A DNA stretch of 64,000 nt from Branchiostoma floridae (taxonomy: Eukaryota > Chordata > Leptocardii > Amphioxiformes > Branchiostomatidae), in contig NC_049982.1 of NCBI RefSeq assembly GCF_000003815.2, positions 33,857,137 through 33,921,136 on the forward strand, read 5' to 3'. The translations under genes were made by a program, and so were the position numbers. Shown in pieces: positions 10,601 through 20,961 of the stretch (position 1 is its first letter; every line of letters starts with the position of its first letter). The notes under the pieces are model-generated. The model worked only from the letters and a program-made list of their open reading frames with translations, did no database searches and was not told the DNA's origin.

Positions 10601-11630
10601 TCGTGGTATGTATCCTGCGGGTTTTTTGTCGGTGTTTTCTGTGTTGTTTGTGAGAACGGATAATTGGTGCCCGTGGGAGCCCAGTACTCTGTCGGCTGCC
10701 AGTATTCTGGGTTTTCGGTTGGCCGTTGTGAGTGGCGGGCGGTACGCTGAGTTGGTGTTGTCGTTGTGAAATGCTGTTGCGGTTCTGGTTCCGTCTGATT
10801 CGTGGTTGTTGCACTTAGAGTTGGATCCGCAGGTAGCGTTGAGTTGCCGTTCACGTAATAAGGCAGGCGAGGGTGATTCAACTTGTAGATATAATCTGGG
10901 AGGATTGGTACTGCAGAGCAGGGCAAAGGAATTGGACAAAAAATTCCAATGAAGCGCTGTACAAGTCAATCTTGTTTGTAATCAGCACTTTTCTTTTCCA
11001 AAAATATCATATCTATCGTTTTCTTTACAGTATCATCTCATTGACTCATTGTAAATTCACTAACATCTTAAGAATTAAGGACATGTATATAATTTCGTGT
11101 GTACATATTTTGACCCCTACAGTTAAAAGAAGTAAAGATCAGCCACCAAAGAGCTCCATTAGGTTGTGCTCTTCGTGAATGTCCAATGCATTTTAGTAAT
11201 TGTAGATTCAAAATGTCCGTCTAAGTTGTTAGAATGTACCGTTGAAAATAATTCTCGTTTATATTCTAATCTAAAGATGCTTCATCAGATCAAGGCCGTC
11301 GATTGAAGGTAAGACATCCTGGTGAACAAAGTTACACAAGCACCTGGCCATGGGCAGATTTTGTAAACTTTCAGACATTTCAGACAAAATCCGCAATCTT
11401 TTCTCAGCGACTGAGAAGAATATAGTAAAAGTAAAATGTTTCCTCACCTACAACTGTTATCAGCATCCTGTCTAACAGAAGTGCGATGAAAACAATGATG
11501 AGCACCAGCACGCGGGAGTTCCGGCACTCCTCCAGGAAAGAGTCCCATTTTTTTCTGAAGCTCATCACGCTTTTGTGACGTCACAAGCCACCGTCACTTC
11601 AATAGGCTCTGGTAGCTATCTCAGCGGTAT
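4557..11630 (-). CDS. SLC18A: SLC18-family vesicular amine transporter, VMAT-like, 5' half (5 exons)
   Basis: This is a proton-coupled antiporter of the major facilitator superfamily that loads amine transmitters into secretory vesicles. Five minus-strand exons (11630-11448, 10910-10487, 9965-9907, 9482-9399, 4649-4557) join in one frame through consensus GT/AG sites and give about 259 residues. TM1 (~19-47) holds LLLDRM with Asp32, equivalent to the conserved TM1 Asp of VMATs. Residues ~48-155 form a Thr/Pro-rich luminal loop with sequons at Asn62 and Asn77. TM2 has FASKAT with Lys164. [16 protein letters not shown] and [11 protein letters not shown] follow in TM4-TM5. TNRVGY and SSVAG resemble [19 protein letters not shown] is intermediate with VAChT. 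The family runs to ~500-540 residues with 12 TM segments, so TM6-12 are missing and presumably lie left of position 1. Family assignment is very secure; VMAT over VAChT is likely but not proven. Confidence 0.9.
5865..5878. promoter_or_regulatory. RFX X-box-like palindrome
   Basis: GTCGCCATGGCAAT lies in SLC18 intron 4. It is close to the RFX X-box (GTNRCC, short spacer, RGYAAC). The same 14-mer recurs at 8824 and 13106. Confidence 0.35.
6970..7636. mobile_element. Fold-back element with ~100-bp imperfect inverted arms
   Basis: The arm at 6973-7083 is the imperfect reverse complement of 7520-7636; the outer 18 bp (gcgagccaaatggtatat) match well, and inner modules such as 'ctgt.caattcct' and 'cagactgaac' also correspond. 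The centre holds a tRNA-like sequence and a repeated 'ggtatatcaaggtca' motif. Partial copies lie at 42250-42335 and 43500-43700. No coding sequence, so it would be non-autonomous. Confidence 0.6.
7357..7422 (+). pseudogene. tRNA-like sequence (Lys-CTT-like anticodon arm), SINE-head relic
   Basis: GGGAC at the start pairs with GTCCC at the end. TGGCGCAGAGG fits a pol III A box, and TTCGG-CTCTTGA-CCGAG forms an anticodon arm with CTT in the anticodon position. The T arm is short and lacks a proper GGTTCGA B box, so this is a tRNA-derived relic rather than a functional tRNA gene. Confidence 0.4.
7910..8592 (+). mobile_element. DNA transposon relic with ~60-70 bp terminal inverted repeats
   Basis: The left end gaccccgttcacactcag and the right end ctgagtgtgaacggggtc are perfect inverted repeats. 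The similarity extends inward through GATTCGAATA and TTATCCGAATAAA to GATCCG. The interior contains a broken Myb/SANT-like domain. No clear target duplication was found. PIF/Harbinger-type elements encode such Myb-like proteins, but the superfamily call is inference. Confidence 0.7.
8242..8454 (+). pseudogene. Broken Myb/SANT-like DNA-binding domain of the transposon
   Basis: One frame reads [13 protein letters not shown] then, after a stop, [15 protein letters not shown]. The adjoining frame from about 8372 reads [19 protein letters not shown]. Together this resembles the trihelix/Myb-like pattern W(T/S)-E-T-LL...KLE...W..I...C..K...LKK. At least two stops and one frameshift destroy it. This would be the DNA-binding accessory protein of the surrounding transposon; no nuclease remains. 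Confidence 0.5.
8824..8837. promoter_or_regulatory. RFX X-box-like palindrome
   Basis: The same 14-mer as at 5865 and 13106. With the 13106 site it shares a 22-bp identical stretch (about 8818-8839), which suggests either a common repeat origin or constraint. Confidence 0.35.
9399..9482 (-). CDS. SLC18A: SLC18 exon 4: end of TM3 and TM4
   Basis: This 84-bp exon lies between acceptor cattccag|TTTT and donor GCCG|gtaaaa. It reads [19 protein letters not shown] then [10 protein letters not shown]. ARSxQGIGS is the strongest SLC18 signature in the window and contains the conserved TM4 arginine. Confidence 0.93.
9907..9965 (-). CDS. SLC18A: SLC18 exon 3: start of TM3
   Basis: This 59-bp exon lies between acceptor gttgcag|AGTC and donor AGTAG|gtaaat. 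With split codons at both ends it reads [20 protein letters not shown], matching the VMAT TM3 segment beginning NRIGYPIPMF. The phases agree with the flanking exons. Confidence 0.9.
10487..10910 (-). CDS. SLC18A: SLC18 exon 2: luminal loop and TM2
   Basis: The exon is 424 bp between acceptor ctctgcag|TACC and donor AACAG|gtaggc. It carries residues 40-181. It opens with [11 protein letters not shown], which completes TM1, and continues through a ~105-residue loop rich in Thr, Pro, Gln and Asn with sequons NST and NQT. It ends with [20 protein letters not shown] and [10 protein letters not shown], the TM2 and loop 2-3 motifs of the family. The large luminal loop between TM1 and TM2 is typical of VMATs; its composition here is divergent, as expected for a fast-evolving glycosylated loop. 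Confidence 0.92.
11448..11630 (-). CDS. SLC18A: SLC18 exon 1: start codon, cytosolic N-terminus, most of TM1
   Basis: The coding part is 118 bp, from the ATG at 11565 to the donor TAG|gtgagg. It encodes [18 protein letters not shown], a basic cytosolic tail, then the hydrophobic [21 protein letters not shown]. The start is supported by an in-frame TGA six codons upstream, a G at -3, and the match of the tail length to vertebrate VMATs. A pyrimidine-rich acceptor-like site (ttcttctacag) ends at 11631, so the exon may begin at 11630 after a separate 5' untranslated exon. That upstream boundary is inference. Confidence 0.88.
11576..11583. promoter_or_regulatory. Perfect palindromic CRE, TGACGTCA
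   Basis: The full consensus site for CREB/ATF bZIP factors lies 10 bp upstream of the SLC18 ATG. Full CREs are known to drive monoaminergic genes such as tyrosine hydroxylase. Here it may lie in the 5' leader rather than a core promoter, and an 8-mer can occur by chance, so function is inferred. Confidence 0.5.
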
Positions 11631-12479
11631 CTGTAGAAGAATTGGGAGAATACAGTCCGTCAGTTAAAGAATACCTTACTGACTATTTGGTTCGTCTTCA
11701 AAGTGAACAATTGCTAAAACAGTCTCCTGCAATCAAAACATCCACAGATATCTATTAAAATCCTGAAGCCATCTGCTGCGTCTTGATACTGAAATACAGG
11801 TGTGGTAAACTATCTTTAACAGTGGATTTACCACCATTTTGCTCATCTGCTGAGCGAAGAAGTGTTAAAGGAAATCTGCACTTAGTTCTCCTTCATTGAT
11901 ATCGGATATCTCTAAAACCCGTCGACGCTGGCACGCTTTTGCTTCTACAAGCCACCTGCTTTGCTTAGATACTGAAATACAGTTACCATTTACCCTACTG
12001 TTAATGAAAAGGTTACTATCATTAAAGCTCATCTGTAGGGCAAATTACAGTTGATGAAAAACTCAAATTCTACAATAAAAACACCCAAGGATGTCTCTTA
12101 GATCGAGACGCGGACAAGATTTTGCTTCCAAGGCCATCTGCTTCGCTATAAAATACTGACATTAGCATCTTTGCTAAGATACTAACACTGTTAAATAGGA
12201 CCCTACCACTATTTTACCTCATCTGCAGAGTGAAGAACGTGGGGAAAACTCAACTCATGCAATGAATATGTCTGAAATCTATCCATTCACTTCGAAAATT
12301 TATTAACAAGTTTAATTTTCCGGATCCTCCCCCACATCCTTCCTCTTCCCGAGGAGTAAAATGTGTGGTGAAGTGATAAGCGATGATAGCGCCGTGACGT
12401 CCGTAGGATAACGTTGAGAGAAACATCCATACACTTCAACAGGTTAATCTACATTTTTTTAGATACTAGATTGATGTAA

Positions 12480-12905
12480 TTGGAGTATTCCCTTTACTCC
12501 GTCACTAAAGTTCTAAACGCCACTGACTTTCTGGTGAAGCTTCAGAGCGCACCAAGCAGTTATATTAGGCCAAAACAAGTAAAATGTTCTGGGTTCGAAT
12601 CTGTTGATGTGTCACCAACATTGTGTCCTTGGGAAAGGCACTTTACACAACTTTCCTCACTTTACTCATGTGAAAATAAGTACCTAACGTAGGTTAGGGC
12701 CGTCCCTCTGAAATGACGTTAAATGGAGGCCCCGTGTTGGAGAGGAGCCACACCTTGGGCATGTTAAAGAATGCACCGCACTTGTTGAAAAGAGTATGGG
12801 TCGTTCCCAGTGTGAGTAGATCATATAAATCTGTCCAGCTGTACTGTTCTGTACAAACCTGGCGTGTTACACCTTCAGGTGGTTACCGGTATGCAAAACA
12901 AACAA
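12480..12905 (+). mobile_element. tRNA-derived SINE with conserved core
   Basis: A B-box-like gggttcgaatctg (12591-12603) is followed by a core containing gtgtccttgggaaaggcact (from about 12624) and a tail near 12900 rich in caaa/caag repeats. The same core occurs in opposite orientation near 59560. This B box plus core arrangement matches deuterostome core-SINEs. The A box is degraded. Confidence 0.6.
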
Positions 12906-13105
12906 GCAAAATACAAAATGCCTAACGATGGGAAGTCACACATTGTTGTTATCAAAGAGATATAACATTAACACTAACATCAACATCAAAGAGATATGAA
13001 GTAGTGGTACTAAACCGATGTATGCAATGTAATAGGGACTAAACCGATGTATACAACAAGACCACAAAACATAAATCACTCACATTTACATATCGCTTCT
13101 CAATC

Positions 13106-13119
13106 GTCGCCATGGCAAT
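13106..13119. promoter_or_regulatory. RFX X-box-like palindrome upstream of SLC18
   Basis: The third copy of GTCGCCATGGCAAT lies about 1.5 kb upstream of the SLC18 start codon. A weaker relative, GTCGTCATGGCAAT, lies at 43691-43704. Confidence 0.35.
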
Positions 13120-14769
13120 ACTCTTTGTTACCTTTCTTGTTTAAAGTGTGCGTAAAATGTGCTTGCGTTCTTGTGTGCATAATTGGTACAAAGCCTTGAA
13201 GCGTAACACGCATTATTATTTTATCTTATTCATTTAACCAGGATATACACTTTTTTTGTGCGTTGAAATGGCAAATTTAGACTTCTAATGAATATATCAC
13301 TCTTTTTCTGACGTTAATTTCTTAGGAGCGAAACAAAGGCTCTCAAAATGCATACTTCATGTTTTGATATGCATTTGCACTTTCCCCATTGTTAACATTT
13401 TCAGAACCCAATAGCTAAAACCGCCTTTGTAAAAGTTTTAGATGCCATGTCGTACTTTTGTGCACAACAACAAAGTAGCAGATTTGCCCATGAGAATTGA
13501 CGCGAGTAGTGTAATTCATGTGTAGAGTCCCTTTTAGTAACACGAGAAAGAAGAGTGTCACTTTGTGACAGTTACATATAGCATTCAGCTGCACTGTGAC
13601 AAACGAAAAATGGAGGTCTCTTCTTACTATACTGTCACATTCATCGTAGGTCTTCGACCAATTTTGACGCCATGGAATTTTCAAGCAGGCTGTAACAGAA
13701 CCAACCACTAACAAGGTTCTCGGAGAACAAGACAGCTGTATAACACCGCCTGTTGGCGATCGCGAGACGAATGTGATCGGGTCCTTACTTGACAAGCAAA
13801 GCAAAGTCAACGTCCTTTATAACGGATTGTTTTGTAAGTCTGACAAATTTAAAGGATGTTCCCTACTTCGTACTGTTTACACTAATGGTATTATAGAAAC
13901 AGCTCATGCACGCGCTCTTTAATAAAAGACTGCACCGATAGTATCATAGGAACAGCTCATACATACCCTCACAGTAGCATGGCACTCAAAATCAGGTGGC
14001 ACCTATTCAAAAAGTCGACCAATGTGTTCTCAGAAACTCATATTTATAGATATTTACATCTACATGAGTAAAAAAACTGTAAGAGATTTCCAGTCAAACA
14101 GTGCAGACTTTACAAACCACTTATATTACGGTGTTGAAATGACCAACCAGATATTTTCATTACTTCATGAGTGTGTCAAAGAAACTGCGTGAGAGATTCT
14201 AAAATGACGTTAGAATCGTTTCTAAAGAGGTAAAACAGTAATACAAGAGCTATGTCACACATTTACATTACGTATATTAGTAAATTCTATTTCACATCCT
14301 CTGTGGATACCAAATGTAAAGAGATGGGGCGAAAAAAAACATAAAAGGGGATACCAAGATTTTCAGAATATATACCATAACCGCTGCAGCTGTAAGAGAA
14401 ATTAAAGCGTCAAAACATGGTATAACAGCCAGTTTTTTTCTGCATTCAAGAGGGGCACAAAGTGACACTAGTATGGTAGACTGGTATGTGGTAGACTGGT
14501 ACCATCTACCAAGTTGACCACAACAGTCATTATTACCACATTGGTGCGACTTTAACCACCAAACTAGTTTCACTTTTACAACTACTGTCATGTGTTTTAC
14601 GTCTGTATGCACAATCAATGATGCCACACGATAATTTTTTTCCATTTTGGTACTTTCTCGTCATGTTCACCACAAGGGAAAAATTAACTATGAAGGCCGA
14701 TATTTTCTTGAGAGCAAATACAGCATATTTCAGCCATATCCCTTCCCATGCAACAATAGACTGTTTCAA

Positions 14770-15010
14770 AATCACCCATGTGCAAAAATGGAACACTTCT
14801 ACCTAAAATGACTTCTAACTACTAATCACACTCTTATGAGCAAAAAAATACCCCCCTGCAAGAATGGCTCCCTCCAGGGCACCCCATGTAAAAATATAAA
14901 ATAGACCAGTTCAAAAACACTTCCGCTAAAAATTGAATTTGGAATCATCACCGTCCAAAAGTGCATCTAAAAAAATTCCCTCTTTGTGCAAGAATGGAAG
15001 AAAGAAAGAA
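14770..15010 (+). repeat. Diverged interspersed repeat, copy 2 of the 1.1-kb family
   Basis: It repeats the modules 'gcaagaatgg', 'ctccagggcacccc' and 'aaaaattgaat', and ends in 'gtgcaagaatgga', in the same order as 1080-1400. Confidence 0.45.
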
Positions 15011-16611
15011 ACATTACGAATACAATATATTTCCCCATATCTGTGGTATGGCTGTGGTATAGATATTCTTGTTGTTGTTGTGTGTGTTTTTTTTAATTTG
15101 AATTATTAATGAGCGCAATGATGTCATCCATAAAATCTACATGTTGTGGCTTTGTATTTACAGGCTGCTTTACACATTTATATATTGATGGATCTTGATA
15201 TTCTCTTTTCGGCTAAAGACGTTACAAGAATATTGACACACGATATCCTAGACATGATAAACAACGTAATGTTTAAATGAAAGTCGTTAGGAAGAATTTG
15301 GTGGAAGCCATTTGTCCTACGCCTCCATAATACACATATCTATCTACCTTTTTTCAGACCTTGACCTGTGCCAAATAACCACCGTTAACTTCCCGTCTGT
15401 TCTTTCACTTAACCATGTATCCGTCATCTGTAACACAAGACAAGTGGCACCATTACTCCTTGATGATGAAAGCACTCTGAATCGCATCTATTATTTCCTA
15501 GCTGAGCCTCGCAACCTTTGCTTGGCAGTGATTGATGCCTTGGAGTAATTCTAATCATCCCGAAATGTCCAGCGACAAATTCTCTCCTTTCAGAGCCTGA
15601 CATCTTGTAACGTGACAAATTGAGACCAAAATGTCAATGGTCTTTAGATCTTACACAAGATTTATAGTACCCATGCAATGATGTTATATGAAGGACGAAT
15701 CTAGTATATGTCTCTCTATGTGACAACCGACGTCGGCCAGATGGCTGACATTTTTGTAGTGTCAATTCTTTTGAAGAGATTAGACAAGTGACAGGAGGAT
15801 GTGTTCACGGAATTGATTGATTGCGGGTTAACTTGCACTGGTCAATCATAAAACATATTCAACGGTTGTTTTTCGCTAACAACCTTGTATGTTTATATAA
15901 TGTATGTTATGTTCTATATTTCTGCTGTTGAGGAAAGGAATTCTTAGTATTTTGCTTTCTGAACGAACCTCACTTAACAATTGTGACTGGAATATGACAC
16001 CCTCTTAAATTAGATCGATGCGAAGAACTACTCCTACATCGAAGTGACTTAATGCATAGACATTAGGTGGATTGTACAATGTTCATCTGTAATAGAGAGA
16101 GTAATTGTTAAGTATGGCCTTCTTGCTTCCGTGTGAAATGGCATACTTTATCAGAGATACAGACAGAGGTCGATTGATTTAAGCCAGGCTGCACGTACCA
16201 TATAATACAAGCGAGAAGTACATGAGATTTGGGATATTCCCAACTGGGTTATCTTTCATAATGAATTTTGTAATTGAAATAATAACAATGATCCCGTTGT
16301 CAACCTCACAAAAATGCGTGGGCATGCCTCCGCATTCCGATGAATTTAGCGACATAAATTCGATTTAACGCTACATCAAATACGTCAGAAATAATATGAT
16401 TTACATGAAATGGCTTGCTACTGAGAGCATGACCATATTCCTAAATCTGATATGATGAGCTAGTCTGTGATTAAACGTATCCACGATTTGACATTGATCA
16501 AAATTTTCGTTCCAAAAGCATGAATTCTCACCATAATACATTAGAAAATGTGCTTATTTAACGTCAAAGAGATATTTTGTGATATTTTCAGTGTATGTAG
16601 TATGTATATAT

Positions 16612-16720
<109 letters not shown>

Positions 16721-16928
16721 TATATAATGCAATAGAAAGAATAAACCTAAAGTGGATTTACATTGACATAGTAGAGGACGCTTCCACCAATAGCAATGTG
16801 CGGTGCAATCCAACACTGTACTTTCGCCCACAACGTAGCGCACAACAGACAAGTGAACGTCAATCCATCATCCGCTGAGACCAAGTGACTGTTTTGGAAG
16901 CAAGCATCTTTCCTATCACTCCCGAACA

Positions 16929-16970
16929 CGCGGCTATAAAAAGCCGCGTCCAAAAAACTTCATCAGTATT
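16929..16970 (+). promoter_or_regulatory. Candidate core promoter: TATA box in a hairpin plus initiator
   Basis: TATAAAA at 16935-16941 lies in the loop of a perfect 7-bp stem (CGCGGCT and AGCCGCG). An initiator-like ATCAGTATT places its A at 16965, 30 bp downstream, which is the standard TATA-to-start spacing. The next 80 bp are locally GC-rich. No first exon is recognised downstream, so this is a sequence-level candidate only. Confidence 0.35.
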
Positions 16971-17074
16971 CAGGGCGCACGCCAGCCCTGACGCTCTGGA
17001 CTGTCTTACTTATAGCATCGTGGCGCCAGTAGATTGGTCGGAAGACAGCACACAACTGTTATTAACCCACTAAT

Positions 17075-18530
17075 GTCTATTGGGGGGAAACACAAAATAG
17101 TCTAATCAAGGCGTAACCTTTCTAATATGGAGAAAACTTAATTCCATCGTGAAGAATCTGATAATTCGGTGACTTCATTTGATTTAGTTATGGGCCATGT
17201 TAAACAGATGCGAAATGTCATCCGGTGAATTTATTCTAAAGGTCAACTACGAAACTAAAAAGTTACAATCTTCATGATTTTTCTTCCAGTATCGACTGTC
17301 ACGATGGGCGCATTCATGGGTTAATTCTTGGTTGAATCATTTATTTGTGTGCCATCAATCTCATTTTACAAAGACAGGTCTTGTCACACAGATGTTGTGG
17401 TATTCTGCATTATTAACAGTTTCATTACTGTGTGATCTATTTGTAACGCGTTAAATATCGTCTGTGACGCAAACTGTAAAAATATGATCACCTTAAATTC
17501 TAAAAAAAATGTGTACAAGGAGGAAATATTGCCTGGGCTAAGAAAGAAAATATTGCGATAATTCAACTCGCAAAGACGTCTGTAGTGTAGGAGGGCAAAG
17601 AGGGCAACTATTTCTTACCAGTCTCTCTGTGAGCAAAAAGACATAGAAAGGCATGCCCCGTAGTCCAAAGCTTATCTTTTCGGACAGCTTGAGCTAGTAT
17701 TACCGCCGAGTGAACTAACAACGGAACGAAATAGAACGACACAGGTATCGACTTTTCTTCGAAAGACTTGCCAAATTCATCAACATGAGGTGAAATAATT
17801 TTTTTGTTGCCAAGCTGGAAAATGTTTGATTTTAATCGGTCAAAACTTAACCAATTTAAGTCTCCCTTTAAGTTTGACCATTATCTCACCAGAAATATGC
17901 TGTGAGGCAGCAGATGGTTGTGTGTATGTTGAATTAGGTCAAGCTACATCACTGGAACTGTAAATCTGACATTGTTGATTGGTCTGCGTCATGAAATGTT
18001 TAGTATTACCATTAATTTTGGAACGGCTCTTGAGCGTAGTTAATGAATAGCAGCAATAAACATCTGGCAAAATTATTCTTAAACTATGGAAAAGGGACGA
18101 CTTATGTTACTACGTTCAATTTAGTGAAAAATTCAACGAATTGGCAACCTCTTCATTATGGTAAACTGCCCACTACTGCTGCCACTACGAATGAATAAGG
18201 AGAATAATTATATTCGCATTGCGCTAAATCAGTGAAATAAAGGCTTTGAGACTTAACTTTGTTTAGAACAGTTAACTGCCACCAATACAAATGACTGATG
18301 ATTATGATAACCTTTCAGTAACTCCTTTTTTCAATCAATTTTTTTGTATTTAGATTGTAACCATGATTGTAAATTGGATGTAATTCAGTGCAGAAAGAAC
18401 TCTGACACCGCGAGTTCCCAATAAACACCATCGATCCATCTATCTATCTATAAGGAATTATGATATTTCAGCTATAAAAGCGACATTCGAGTAAGGAAAA
18501 CGGTCATACTGAAAACTGCAAACAAGCTGG
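17075..18530. other. Intergenic, nothing recognised
   Basis: AT-rich sequence with short frames only; no repeat family shared with the rest of the window was noticed. Confidence 0.5.
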
Positions 18531-19410
18531 TACTGTAGGGAGGGGATGTGTATCACAGCACGTACTGTAGGGAGGGGGGTGAGTTACATCACGTGCTGTA
18601 GGGAGGGGGTGAGTTACAGCACGTACTGTAGGGAGGGGGTGAGTTACAGCACGTACTGTAAGGAGGGCGTGAGTTACAGCACGTACTGTAGGGAGGGGGT
18701 GAGTTACAGCACGTACTGTAAGGAGGACGTGAGTTACAGCACGTACTGTAGGGAGGGGTGAGTTACAGCACGTACTGTAGGGAGGGGGTGAGTTACAGCA
18801 CGTACTGTAGGGAGTGTGGGTGTGTTTCACAGCATGTACTGTAGAGAGGGGGTGAGGTACAGCACTTACTGTAGGGAGGGGTGAGTTACAGCACGTACTG
18901 TAAGGAGGGGGTGAGTTACAGCACGTACTGTAGGGAGGGGGTGAGTTACAGCACGTACTGTAGGGAGTGTGGGTGTGTTTCACAGCATGTACTGTAGAGA
19001 GGGGGTGAGGTACAGCACTTACTGTAGGGAGGGGTGAGTTACAGCACGTACTGTAAGGAGGGGGTGAGTTACAGCACGTACTGTAGGGAGGGGGTGAGTT
19101 ACAGCACGTACTGTAGGGAGGGGGTGAGTTACAGCACGTACTGTAAGGAGGGCGTGAGTTACAGCACGTACTGTAGGGAGGGGGTGAGTTACAGCACGTA
19201 CTGTAGGGAGGGGGTGAGTTACAGCACGTACTGTAGGGAGGGGGTGAGTTACAGCACGTACTGTAGGGAGGGGGTGAGTTACAGCACGTACTATAAGGAG
19301 GGCGTGAGTTACAGCACGTACTGTAGGGAGGGGTGAGTTACAGCACGTGCTGTAGGGAGGGGGTGAGTTACAGCACGTGCTGAAGGTAGGAGGGGGGGGG
19401 GTATCACAGT
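18531..19410 (+). repeat. 30-bp minisatellite, about 29 copies
   Basis: The unit contains gagttacagcacgtactgta and a run of G. A variant block with gtgtgggtgtgtttcacagc occurs at 18814 and again 153 bp later, showing a five-unit higher-order duplication. Both array edges carry the 'gtatcacag' variant. Because 30 is divisible by 3, long repetitive frames appear on both strands; they are not judged to be genes. Confidence 0.95.
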
Positions 19411-19996
19411 ACATTCTCTGGACGATGGTGCCCTCGAGAGGCCATTCAATGGGGGGCAAACGGACAGTAATGTCTGAATCCCTGAATCATCAAGTATGTG
19501 TGATAATAGCATTTCCCAAACCACTTCACAATTCCCCCCCTCCCCTCCCCATTTATTGCAATGATAGAAATGTTTTCGTTGATTGCTCAAGGCCAGAAAC
19601 TCACTCCTCTGTATTTAGTGACCTTTCGTGCACATATAACGAGAGGTTAAACCGTTCGCAGCGGCACGTTTGGGACTTTGTAACCAAGTCTTCATACCTT
19701 GTGCAGAAGAAGCAGAAAGAAACGCATGTCAGGATAAGCATATCAATATTACATGAGTGGATAGATGTGGATTGATTTCGGGACTTTTAGCGAGCAAAGC
19801 ACCCCTAATCCTGGGCGGGATTTCTTGAGATGGACGCGGTATTGAACGGGGGGTGGATAAAGCACCTTTACCCGGACACAGAGTAATGTACCAGCACGTT
19901 TGATGGCACTTCATTGATTGCGAATAAAATGGCTAATTGTTGACTTTGCGAAGGCGCTTGAAGGGCGTCGATGATATGAAGTAAATGTGTGTATGC

Positions 19997-20050
19997 CTGG
20001 TCCCGGCCTTAAAGTGACGACCCGTAAGGGTCTTTTAATGGCCCAGGCTG
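19997..20050. repeat. Short fold-back sequence
   Basis: gcctggtcc and the downstream ggcccaggc are inverted, with an inner pair ttaaag/cttttaa and GACCC/GGGTC around a 4-nt centre. It looks like a mini fold-back repeat or extended hairpin. Confidence 0.4.
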
Positions 20051-20249
20051 TGTTAAATACGGTCAACTCATCATGAAATGCTGCATACGACTACCGGAAA
20101 CATCCATACTATAAGCTATAAGACCTTACTTACCGGTTGGCACGAGCACTGACTTTACATCAACTTAGGGTTGTGTCATGAAGTGCAACGAAGAAGTACT
20201 TTAAACAATGTACTGTACAAACAACATACTAAATAATTCTTATAATACA

Positions 20250-20705
20250 GGCATCATTCAGTGTTTCTGTACGGTTGTGAGGCATGGACTCTCACACCTA
20301 AACTAGAGAATGCGATAGATGGCTGTTACAAAGCTACTGAGATGTGTCAAAACATAAAATGGGAGCAGCTCTGCACAAACAGGGAGTTAAATTCTGGACT
20401 ATCAAAAGTGTCTGATAAAGTACGGTAAAAAAGGGTTTGCCTGTCCTGCTTCAGTTGTAGAAGCAAACAGGGGGCAGTGTCTGACCTAGTACTATGGTCC
20501 CCAGCACATGGGAAAATCAGTCCAGGAAGACCGCCTCTCAGTCTCACATACCTGGATTGCTGAAGAAGAACACTGGTCTACAGCCGGAAAGCACGGGGGG
20601 GGGGGGCATGCAAGGTCGGGACTACTGTTCAGCCAGGTGGTTCGGGTGGCAGAGGCAGAAAGGCACCCGACATAAGTCACAGGCATCACATGTAAGATGT
20701 AACCT
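20250..20705 (+). pseudogene. RTE-like retrotransposon reverse transcriptase, 3' end, broken
   Basis: The frame reads SVFLYGCEAWTLTPKLENAI, then WEQLCTNRELN, SKVSDKVR-stop-KRV, LVLWSPAHGKISPGRPPLSL and TYLDC. This is the C-terminal pattern (LYGCExWTLT...TN.EL...R.R...HG...GRP) of endonuclease/reverse-transcriptase proteins of RTE-like non-LTR elements. Two in-frame stops (near 20428 and 20562) and a G-run length change near 20597 break it. The polymerase core is absent, consistent with 5' truncation. Confidence 0.75.
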
Positions 20706-20961
20706 GCATTGATAATTTTCACCACAACTTTTCACTGTTTGTCGCACCAAATTCTCGGAAAAATGTTGTATTTTGAAACACATGCACATATCAAGCATGA
20801 CTTTTTCCAAGTTCTCATATTCAATTCCATTCTGTCTAATTTAAGTGTCTATAAAAGTCTAACTTTTGCAATGCATTTGGCCGCTGGGTCACCATAGGAG
20901 ATCGAATGGACCTATTTCCTACTTTGCTTGATAGCAATAGATATGAAAATATCAACAGATA

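Larger units (their letters stand above)
12906..16605. other. Intergenic, no recognised gene
   Basis: A minus-strand reading frame of 131 codons at 13415-13810 has no recognisable motif and no splice context. An old repeat copy lies at 14770-15010. Nothing else stands out beyond the X-box-like site at 13106. Confidence 0.5.

Noticed and set aside
13415-13810. 131-codon minus-strand frame upstream of SLC18 as an additional exon or gene
   Set aside because: No recognisable domain and no fit to the SLC18 N-terminus, which already has its start codon and an upstream in-frame stop.
18504-19459. Long repetitive frames on both strands
   Set aside because: Produced by a 30-bp tandem unit, a multiple of three; no independent coding evidence.
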